Positions 1 through 5,330 of a stretch of DNA of 6,430 nt are shown piece by piece (position 1 is the first letter of the stretch; each line of letters begins with the position of its first letter). Below the pieces are notes generated by a model. The model saw only the letters and a list, made by a program, of their open reading frames with translations, made no database searches and had not been told where the DNA came from. This DNA comes from JBBRTJ01 sp038244535 (GTDB lineage: Bacteria; Actinomycetota; Acidimicrobiia; Acidimicrobiales; Ilumatobacteraceae). The stretch is taken from positions 1 to 6,430 of the forward strand of contig JBBRTJ010000137.1 in assembly GCA_038244535.1 (NCBI GenBank), given 5' to 3'. The translations under genes and the position numbers were made by a program.

Positions 1-165
1 AAGAAGAAGTCGAAGTCCAAGAGTCGCAGCCACCAGGCAGGTGCGTGGAAGCTGGAGGCGCCCGCCCGCAGCCTCTGCCCCCGTTGCGGCGCGGCCAAGC
101 TCCCCCACGTCGTGTGCGGGGCCTGCGGTTGGTACAAGGACCGCGTCGCCGTCGACGTCGACTGA
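1..165 (+). CDS. rpmF: 50S ribosomal protein L32, 5' end missing
   Basis: This is the C-terminal 54 residues of bacterial ribosomal protein L32, a small basic protein of the large ribosomal subunit. The frame is open from base 1 and ends at TGA 163-165. The visible part starts in the Lys/Ser-rich tail (KKKSKSKSRS), followed by the family's W-K-L-x-A-P segment and a zinc ribbon made of Cys26-x2-Cys29 and Cys39-x2-Cys42 (window numbering), with the typical KLPHVVCGACGWYK block between and after. The four-cysteine form binds zinc; in the family, cysteine-free paralogues replace it under zinc limitation, and this is not one of those. About five N-terminal residues (usually M-A-V-P-K) lie outside the window. 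plsX follows 28 nt downstream, a common bacterial pairing, so the two are probably co-transcribed. Identification is secure. Confidence 0.95.
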   Translation, partial: KKKSKSKSRSHQAGAWKLEAPARSLCPRCGAAKLPHVVCGACGWYKDRVAVDVD

Positions 166-193
166 GCGACCGCTGACCACTCCAGAACCTCGC

Positions 194-1180
194 ATGCTGC
201 CCGTCGCCGTCGATGCGATGGGCGGCGATCACGCTCCGGCGGCGATCATCGCCGGCGCCCGTGAGGCTGCCGAGCGCCTCGGCATCCCGGTGGTGCTCGT
301 CGGCGACCCAGGACAGTTGCACGACATCGGTTCGCTTCTTGTCATGCCCGCGTCCGAGGTCATCGGCATGGGAGACGACGCTGCTCACGGCGTGCGCCGA
401 AAGAAGGACTCGTCGCTGGTGCGCGCCGCGGAGGCCGTGCGTGACGGCCGGGCCTGCGCCATGGTGTCGGCCGGCAACACGGGTGCGACGATGGCCAGCG
501 CTCTGTTGCGGATGGGCCGCATCCGGGGCGTCAACCGACCTGCCATTGCCATTCCGATCCCGATCCCGGGCACCACGCCGACGATCCTGCTCGACGCGGG
601 GGCCAACAGCGAGGTGCAGCCCGAGTGGCTGGTGCAGTTCGCCCAGATGGGGTCGGTGTATGCCCGGTTCCGGTTCGGCATCGAGGACCCGCGGGTCGGG
701 ATCCTGTCGATCGGTGAGGAAGCGGGGAAGGGCAACACGCTCGTGAAGACCGCTCACGACCTGCTCGCCGACGCGCCCCGCGTCCGCTTCATCGGCAACG
801 TCGAGGGGCGAGACCTCATGACCGACGACGTCGACGTCGTGGTCACCGATGGCTTCACGGGCAACGTCGTGCTCAAGACCCTTGAGGGGGCCCGCAAGGC
901 CATCCTCGGGGCCATCGACGACGTGCTCACGAGCACCGAGGCCAATCGCACCGCCAACGCCGTCGTACGCCCTGACCTCGATGCGCTGTACACCGTGATC
1001 GACGCCGAGACCTACGGCGGGGCCGTCCTGCTCGGCGTCGACGGCGTGTGCATCATCAGCCACGGCTCCTCGACGCCGCGGGCGATCATGGGCGCAGTGC
1101 AACTGGCCCACGACATGGTGGAGGCCGGGCTCGTCGACGCGTTGCGGGTGGCCATCGCTCCCAGCGACCTGGCGACCTGA
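194..1180 (+). CDS. plsX: Phosphate acyltransferase PlsX
   Basis: PlsX is a peripheral membrane enzyme that makes acyl-phosphate from acyl-ACP and inorganic phosphate. PlsY then uses this product to acylate glycerol-3-phosphate, so PlsX sits between fatty acid and phospholipid synthesis. The 328-residue product is normal length for the family. Hallmarks appear in order: VAVDAMGGDHAP at residues 4-15, VSAGNTGA at 91-98, LDAGAN at 133-138, IGEEAGKGN at 173-181, FIGNVEGRD at 199-207, TDGFTGNVVLK at 218-228, YGGAVLLGVDG at 274-284 and ISHGSS at 288-293. The ATG at 194 is chosen because the conserved N-terminus begins right after it. The frame stays open upstream to an ATG at 41, but that extension overlaps rpmF and has no family similarity. 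No clear Shine-Dalgarno sequence precedes 194, so coupling to rpmF translation is plausible (inference). No frameshift or missing motif is seen. Confidence 0.96.
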   Translation: MLPVAVDAMGGDHAPAAIIAGAREAAERLGIPVVLVGDPGQLHDIGSLLVMPASEVIGMGDDAAHGVRRKKDSSLVRAAEAVRDGRACAMVSAGNTGATMASALLRMGRIRGVNRPAIAIPIPIPGTTPTILLDAGANSEVQPEWLVQFAQMGSVYARFRFGIEDPRVGILSIGEEAGKGNTLVKTAHDLLADAPRVRFIGNVEGRDLMTDDVDVVVTDGFTGNVVLKTLEGARKAILGAIDDVLTSTEANRTANAVVRPDLDALYTVIDAETYGGAVLLGVDGVCIISHGSSTPRAIMGAVQLAHDMVEAGLVDALRVAIAPSDLAT

Positions 1181-1192
1181 GCTGGGTACACT
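1163..1192 (+). promoter_or_regulatory. Possible promoter for acpP-rnc-mutM
   Basis: TACACT at 1187-1192 fits the actinobacterial TANNNT -10 pattern. An AGCGAC at 1163-1168, 18 nt upstream, keeps the GAC of the TTGAC -35 consensus. It overlaps the plsX 3' end and would give a leader of roughly 25-30 nt before acpP. The -35 match is weak, so this is only a candidate; read-through from rpmF-plsX would explain expression equally well. Confidence 0.25.
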
Positions 1193-1214
1193 TCGACCCG
1201 CTTCCCACCTGATC

Positions 1215-1219
1215 AGGAG
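1215..1219 (+). promoter_or_regulatory. Shine-Dalgarno site of acpP
   Basis: AGGAG lies 6 nt before the GTG at 1226. It decides between that GTG, the GTG at 1221 in another frame and the in-frame ATG at 1259, favouring 1226. It is the clearest ribosome binding site in the plus-strand block. Confidence 0.6.
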
Positions 1220-1225
1220 TGTGCC

Positions 1226-1516
1226 GTGCCTGCCGAGACCCATGTGGAGCAAGGTCCGATGGACCGCCAAGCGGTGTTCGAGCTGGTGCGTGACCGATTG
1301 GCCGACATCTTGGAGATCGAGCCGTCCACGATCAGTGAGGGTCAGTCTTTTGCCGACGACCTCGACGCCGACTCGCTCGCACTCATCGAGCTGGTCGAAG
1401 CGATCGAGGAGGAGCTGGCCGACCGAACCGTCGGGTTCCGCATCGAAGACGAGGACCTCGAGGACCTGAAGACGGTGCGCGACGCCGTCGACTACGTCTT
1501 CACCCGCGTGGGTTGA
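1226..1516 (+). CDS. acpP: Acyl carrier protein
   Basis: This is a small acidic carrier protein whose serine takes a 4'-phosphopantetheine arm that holds acyl chains as thioesters. It is 96 residues long against about 78 for E. coli AcpP. The D-S-L attachment motif is at residues 49-51, with Ser50 the predicted modified residue, inside the helix II block DADSLALIELVEAIEEEL. A C-terminal helix (LKTVRDAVDYV) matches helix IV of the family. The GTG start is set by AGGAG six bases upstream. Two points are unusual: an 11-residue extension before the normal start (Met12), and about four extra residues between helix II and helix III (around 65-77, ADRTVGFRIEDED). Its place after plsX, an acyl-ACP consumer, supports a role in lipid synthesis, although no fab genes are in the window. 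A specialised ACP rather than the main fatty-acid ACP cannot be excluded. Confidence 0.9.
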   Translation: MPAETHVEQGPMDRQAVFELVRDRLADILEIEPSTISEGQSFADDLDADSLALIELVEAIEEELADRTVGFRIEDEDLEDLKTVRDAVDYVFTRVG

Positions 1517-1525
1517 GCCTGAGGC

Positions 1526-2218
1526 GTGCCTGACCTCGCCGCCACGGACCTCGAGGCACTGGCTGACCGGCTCGGCCACCAGTTCGCCGATCCGGCCATC
1601 CTGCGCCAGGCCCTTGCCCATCGCTCGTGGTGCGCCGAGCAGGCCGGTGAACCGTCCAACGAGCGGCTCGAGTTCCTCGGTGACGCAGTGCTCGGCTGGG
1701 TGGTCGCCGACGTGGTGTTCCGCATCTTCGGCCAGCTCGCCGAGGGGCAGCTGACCGACGTGCGCAAGGCGGTCGTCAATGCGGTCGCGTTGGCCGAGGT
1801 GGCCGTAGAGCTGGGGCTTGGCGACGTCCTCCTGCTCGGCAAGGGCGAGTCGGCGGCCGGCGGCCGGGCCAAGCCGTCGATCCTGTCCGACGCCGTGGAG
1901 GCGGTGTTCGCTGCCGTGTACCTCGACGGCGGACCGGCCGCGGCCCATGCGCTGATCAGTCGCCTCCTGGCCGACCGCATCGCCGTCGCCGCCGGGCAGC
2001 TCGGTGGCCTCGACCACAAGACAACGCTGCAGGAGCTGGCGGCCCGCCGGTTCGACTCGTTCCCCGTGTACCTGCTGGACGAGGAGGGACCCGACCACGA
2101 CAAGCGCTTCTTCGCCACGGTGACGATCGCCGGCGTGGCCTACGGCACGGGCGAGGGCCGATCGAAGAAGCAGGCCGAGCAGGCCGCAGCCCGGGCCGCT
2201 GTCACCGACCTTGCCTGA
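1526..2218 (+). CDS. rnc: Ribonuclease III
   Basis: RNase III is a dimeric, Mg2+-dependent endonuclease that cuts double-stranded RNA, notably in rRNA precursor processing. The 230-residue product has the usual two domains. The nuclease domain (about 5-155) carries the signature NERLEFLGD at 45-53. Glu46, Glu49 and Asp53 match the E. coli metal-site residues Glu38, Glu41 and Asp45, and Asp122 and Glu125 (SDAVEA) match Asp114 and Glu117. The double-stranded RNA-binding domain (about 163-229) opens with DHKTTLQELAARR and ends with the basic helix GRSKKQAEQAAARAA. The catalytic set is complete. The GTG at 1526 is the first possible start because an in-frame TGA sits at 1520-1522. Its upstream GAGG is only one base away, so initiation may depend on coupling to acpP, which ends nine bases before. 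The 3' end overlaps mutM by 8 nt. Confidence 0.95.
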   Translation: MPDLAATDLEALADRLGHQFADPAILRQALAHRSWCAEQAGEPSNERLEFLGDAVLGWVVADVVFRIFGQLAEGQLTDVRKAVVNAVALAEVAVELGLGDVLLLGKGESAAGGRAKPSILSDAVEAVFAAVYLDGGPAAAHALISRLLADRIAVAAGQLGGLDHKTTLQELAARRFDSFPVYLLDEEGPDHDKRFFATVTIAGVAYGTGEGRSKKQAEQAAARAAVTDLA

Positions 2219-3056
2219 GCTGCCCGAGGTCGAGACCGTCCGGCGCGATCTCGAGGCGGTCCTGGTCGGGCGGCGCGTCACCGGCGTGCGGGTGACCGGC
2301 GCCCGAACGGTACGGCGCCCGATGGCCACCGCCCTTGCCCAAGGCCTCCCTGGTCGGCTCGTGGTCGCGGTCGGCCGCCGAGGCAAGTACCTCGTCGGCG
2401 AGCTCGACGACGGCGCGCTCGTCGTGGTGCACCTCCGGATGAGCGGGCAGCTGCGCTACGGCCCTGCGACCGAGCCCACCCTCGCCCACACCCACGTTGT
2501 CGTCGTCCTCGACGGGGGCGACGAGCTGCGTTTCGTTGATCCCCGTACGTTCGGCGAGGTCTTCATCACCCGCCCGGAGCGGCTCGAGCGCGAGGTGCCC
2601 GACCTGATCGCCCTCGGGCCTGACGCGCTGACCGACCTGGCGTCGGGGCCGGATGTCGCCCAGGCCCTCGGCGGGCGGCGCCGGCAGCTGAAGGCCCTGC
2701 TCACCGACCAGCGGGTCGTGGCGGGCATCGGCAACATCTATGCCGATGAGATCCTCCATCGAGCAGGGCTGCACCCCGAACGGCGGGCTGACTCGTTGCG
2801 CCGAACCGATTTCGTCCGGCTGCAGGCCGCGATGGTGGCGGTGCTGAGCGAGGCGATCGAGCACCGGGGGAGCAGCCTGTCCGACGAGCAGTACGTCGAC
2901 CTCGCCGGCCGCCCTGGCGGGTTCCAGGTGCGCCATCGAGTGCACGCGCGGGCAGGGCAGCCGTGCCCCACGTGCGGGACGGCGATTGTTCGAGGCCGTT
3001 CGGCCGGACGCTCCACCTACTGGTGCCCTCGTTGTCAACGCCGCCCGCGAACCTGA
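2211..3056 (+). CDS. mutM: Formamidopyrimidine-DNA glycosylase
   Basis: MutM/Fpg is a bifunctional DNA glycosylase/AP lyase that removes 8-oxoguanine and formamidopyrimidines in base excision repair. The 281-residue protein begins PELPEVETVRR after the initiator. Pro2 becomes the catalytic N-terminal proline once Met is removed, and Glu3 is the partner acid. Other landmarks are Lys59 in GRRGKY, RMSGQL at 76-81 (its Met is typical of MutM rather than Nei), FVDPRTFG at 108-115 and DQRVVAGIGNIYADEIL at 166-182. The C-terminal zinc finger has Cys252, Cys255, Cys272 and Cys275, with the DNA-contacting Arg267 in GRSTYWCPRC. The start is a TTG lying inside the last codons of rnc (8-nt overlap). It is the only start that gives the mandatory Pro-Glu terminus, which points to translational coupling. 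All catalytic elements are intact. Confidence 0.96.
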   Translation: MPELPEVETVRRDLEAVLVGRRVTGVRVTGARTVRRPMATALAQGLPGRLVVAVGRRGKYLVGELDDGALVVVHLRMSGQLRYGPATEPTLAHTHVVVVLDGGDELRFVDPRTFGEVFITRPERLEREVPDLIALGPDALTDLASGPDVAQALGGRRRQLKALLTDQRVVAGIGNIYADEILHRAGLHPERRADSLRRTDFVRLQAAMVAVLSEAIEHRGSSLSDEQYVDLAGRPGGFQVRHRVHARAGQPCPTCGTAIVRGRSAGRSTYWCPRCQRRPRT

Positions 3057-3096
3057 CGCTGCGTCGATCGGTGAGTGCCCGGCCTTGCTGCGGCGT

Positions 3097-3206
3097 TGGG
3101 TCGATTGGCGGGGCTGAGCGCCGGTGATCGGCCCAGCGCCAGGCTCGGGCGGGTCCGGCGCGTGGGATGGGTCGATTGGCAGCGGTGATCGCCGGTGATC
3201 GACCCA
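3097..3206. terminator. Possible bidirectional terminator hairpins
   Basis: Hairpin 1 spans 3097-3135, with a 9-bp outer stem including one G-U pair and an inner GGCG/CGCC stem at 3107-3110 and 3119-3122. Hairpin 2 spans 3168-3206, with a 9-bp perfect stem and a 21-nt loop. They lie between two genes that end facing each other, where a terminator serving both strands would be expected. Neither has a U-tract, so this is not a classic intrinsic terminator; U-less hairpins have been proposed as terminators in actinobacteria. The assignment is positional inference. Confidence 0.3.
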
Positions 3207-3238
3207 ACGCGAGTGTGCGGGCCGACCCAACACAGGGG
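3097..3238. repeat. Two diverged copies of a 71-bp direct repeat
   Basis: Copy 1 is 3097-3167 and copy 2 is 3168-3238. Both begin with TGGGTCGATTGGC (3097-3109 and 3168-3180), and both contain CGCCGGTGATCG at the same offset (3119-3130 and 3190-3201), giving an exact 71-base period. By hand alignment the first 43 bases match at 37 positions; the rest of each unit is barely alike. Within each copy TGGGTCGAT pairs with ATCGGCCCA (copy 1, one wobble) or ATCGACCCA (copy 2, perfect). The element fills most of the gap between the convergent mutM and S41 genes. It has no coding potential of its own and no visible transposase. It could be a REP-like dispersed repeat, or a locally duplicated terminator. 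Confidence 0.7.
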
Positions 3239-3262
3239 ATCGGGCGGGGGCGGGCCTCGTGC

Positions 3263-5182
3263 TCAGGTGGTGAGGGACGACCTGGCGGCGACGGTCCCGG
3301 TGTGGAAGCCGAGCACCTCGACGCGGTGGTGGCCGGCACCGAGGTTGCCGAGCGGTACCGACACCGATGCGGTGGCGAGGTCGACGGACGCTCGCGGGCG
3401 GCCATCGACGATCACGTCGGCCCGGTCGACCCCCTTGCCGGTGATGGACAACGTGCGGTTGGCGGTGGTGCCCCCGAGTGTGGCGTCGATGCGACGCAGC
3501 GGCTGCTTGGCCAGGATCGCGCCGGCCGCCTCGAAGAGGTCCTGGTTGCCGTTCAGGAGGTCGTTGCGGGTCATGCGGTGCTGCGCGTCCGGAACGACGC
3601 CGAGGTCCTCGAGGGGGACGCCGTTGCTCGGTCCCACGCGGGTGACCCGCCGGATGGCGACGCGGAAGTCGGCGCCCTTGGGCAGGGGGGCGAACGGCGA
3701 TCCGGCGCCGGTCACGATCTGGGAGAGCAGCTCGTGGGTCCAGACGTTGGCGCCGCCGGCGCCGGTGTTCCCGCTGACGCCAAGGATCGTGCCCACCCCG
3801 TTGTCCTGGAACCCGGCCGCGAAGATGTCGGTCGCCGAGTAGCAGAGGGCATCGGTGATGAGCACGACGGGACCCTGGTACTGCTGGCCCCGCCGGTTCG
3901 CATCCTCGGGTGTGGTGATCGGGAAGCCTTGTGAGTGCTGCTCGGCGGTCTCGACCGAGCGGACCAGCGATGGCTTCCACTCGGCGAGGCTGGGATGGGC
4001 ACAGATGGCCACGGTGAGCGGAGTGGCGATGAACGAGAACAGCGACGGCTGGACCTGGTGCGGTGTGAGCAGCTGCAAGAGTCCCTCCGACGCAGTGACG
4101 AGGCCGCCGCCGTTGCCGCGCATGTCCAGGATCAGGCCGTTCTGAGGCAACAGGCCGAGGATGCGGGTGACCTCGTCGAGGAACGGCCCGTCGTCGTTGA
4201 GGTCGAAGCTCCACACCCGCAGGTAGCCGAACGTCCCCTTGGTCGTGGTGACGGACCTGAACGACAGGTTGTCGGGCATGGTGCTCTGGGTGGCGGGGTC
4301 GGCCACCATCGGCACCTTGGTGCGGGTCTTGCCCGCGGCGATCGCGCCGGCGGCTCGTTCGAGCGCCATGGCCGAGGGGTTGAAGAGGACCTTCTTCGTA
4401 CGGCGCACCGCCTCGGTGGTGGCGTCGATCCCGAGCAATCGGGCGGCGGCGCGCTTGGCGTTCCCCGGGGCCGACGCGTTCGGTGCCGGCGGCGGTTGGA
4501 AGACCTGCCACGGTAGGCGTAGCTCGCGCTCGGTGGTCCCGTCGAGGTAGCCGATCGCCACCCAGTGCTCGTCGGGCGGTGCCGACATCATCATCGGCCG
4601 CATCGTCAGCGCCTCGAGGCCGCGGGCCCGTCGGGCGTCCGGGTTGCTGCCGGCCTGGCGGTCGGCGTTGATCTCGACGGCGCGGTCGATCGGGACGCCG
4701 CTCCAGCTCGTCAGCTCGATGCCCGCCTTGAAGGTGGGCTCAGTGATGCCGGCCGCCACCTTGGTCACGAGGTACTTGCGCGTCGCCTTCGCGCCGGAGC
4801 CCGTGAAGTGCTCCTCGATGAGGAACGGCAGGAACGCCGTCATCGACTGGTACGGGTTGGGCAGGATGTAGTTGGTGTGCAGGTCGCGCAACTCGGTGAA
4901 GATCGAGATGAGCTCGTCGTGGAACTGGCGGTCACTCATCGGTGCGTGACGTAGCTGCAGCAGCCGAAGCCGCTGCAGCGGGTCGACTGCGTGCATCGCC
5001 CGCTTCAACGGCAGGTGCACGTAGCACTGGCCGAGGAGCACCGTCGCCTGCTCGATCAGTCGCACTCGCTGGGTGGTCGTCAGCGCGCTGGTCGTGGTCA
5101 GAAACTGCTCGAGCGTCATGATCCCGGCGTCGGTGCTGCCGCCGGTCGGGCGCCGCCGAGCGGTGCGGGTCGAGGTAGCCAT
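3263..5182 (-). CDS. S41-family (tricorn-like) serine peptidase
   Basis: The 639-residue protein belongs to the C-terminal-processing peptidase superfamily S41. An N-terminal helical part (about 23-110) includes FTELRDLHTNY at 95-105. A middle region (about 115-300) with Pro/Ala-rich linkers near 229-250 carries no motif I recognise. The protease core (about 315-535) has GTFGYLRVWSF, LILDMRGNGGG at 350-360, VVLITDALCYSATDIFAAGFQD around Ser449 and PLEDLGVVPD at 523-532. Ser449 is the likely nucleophile. His102 and Glu525 match the tricorn-type His and Glu, and no lysine occurs between Ser449 and Lys502, so the Ser/Lys dyad of CtpA-type enzymes is absent. The last ~75 residues look like a beta-sandwich domain. 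No signal peptide or membrane segment is evident, suggesting a cytoplasmic enzyme. The start at 5182 has GGAGG six bases upstream; Met22 is the alternative. The substrate is unknown. It lies opposite to its neighbours, between mutM and smc. Confidence 0.88.
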   Translation of the reverse strand: MATSTRTARRRPTGGSTDAGIMTLEQFLTTTSALTTTQRVRLIEQATVLLGQCYVHLPLKRAMHAVDPLQRLRLLQLRHAPMSDRQFHDELISIFTELRDLHTNYILPNPYQSMTAFLPFLIEEHFTGSGAKATRKYLVTKVAAGITEPTFKAGIELTSWSGVPIDRAVEINADRQAGSNPDARRARGLEALTMRPMMMSAPPDEHWVAIGYLDGTTERELRLPWQVFQPPPAPNASAPGNAKRAAARLLGIDATTEAVRRTKKVLFNPSAMALERAAGAIAAGKTRTKVPMVADPATQSTMPDNLSFRSVTTTKGTFGYLRVWSFDLNDDGPFLDEVTRILGLLPQNGLILDMRGNGGGLVTASEGLLQLLTPHQVQPSLFSFIATPLTVAICAHPSLAEWKPSLVRSVETAEQHSQGFPITTPEDANRRGQQYQGPVVLITDALCYSATDIFAAGFQDNGVGTILGVSGNTGAGGANVWTHELLSQIVTGAGSPFAPLPKGADFRVAIRRVTRVGPSNGVPLEDLGVVPDAQHRMTRNDLLNGNQDLFEAAGAILAKQPLRRIDATLGGTTANRTLSITGKGVDRADVIVDGRPRASVDLATASVSVPLGNLGAGHHRVEVLGFHTGTVAARSSLTT

Positions 5183-5188
5183 GGCAGA

Positions 5189-5193
5189 CCTCC
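5189..5193 (-). promoter_or_regulatory. Shine-Dalgarno site of the S41 peptidase gene
   Basis: On the minus strand GGAGG (plus-strand CCTCC) lies 6 nt before the ATG at 5182. This is the strongest ribosome binding site in the window, and it supports the longer N-terminus over the internal Met22. Confidence 0.75.
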
Positions 5194-5248
5194 GGGGTCG
5201 TCAGGTTGGGTAGCCCCAGGCACCTTGGTCGATCCCGAGGTTGCCCGG

Positions 5249-5277
5249 ATGATACGTACGCGGCCGGTAGGGTCGCT
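5249..5277 (-). promoter_or_regulatory. Possible promoter of the S41 peptidase gene
   Basis: On the minus strand TATCAT (5254-5249) fits the TANNNT -10 pattern, and AGCGAC (5277-5272) lies 17 nt upstream. The same weak -35-like hexamer precedes the candidate acpP promoter. It would give a leader of about 60 nt. The rest of the 148-bp divergent gap must also hold the smc promoter, for which I find no convincing -35/-10 pair; TAGGGT at 5268-5273 is the only TANNNT I noted there on the plus strand. Confidence 0.25.
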
Positions 5278-5330
5278 GGTCCAGTGGTTCCCGTCGTCGC
5301 CTTTCGCTCTCGGCCCGCAGCCGTTCCGTC

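Noticed and set aside
41..193. N-terminal extension of PlsX from an ATG at 41
   Set aside because: It lies over rpmF, has the Pro/Ser/Arg composition of an out-of-frame reading, and the conserved PlsX N-terminus starts right after the ATG at 194.
3097..3238. CRISPR array
   Set aside because: There are only two copies, the repeat is imperfect, and the 71-base period with a degraded second half does not fit repeat-spacer structure; no cas genes are present.
3167..3934. 255-codon plus-strand open frame opposite the S41 gene
   Set aside because: It is the complement of a well-supported peptidase core and its translation shows no family motif.
4002..4250. Ser/Lys dyad of a CtpA-type processing protease in the S41 protein
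   Set aside because: No lysine lies at the expected distance after Ser449; the next one is Lys502, beyond the normal spacing.
2202..4511. 769-codon minus-strand open frame
   Set aside because: It crosses mutM antisense, the intergenic repeats and the S41 gene in another frame. Its Arg/Pro/His/Gly-rich translation has no domain; it is a by-product of high GC.
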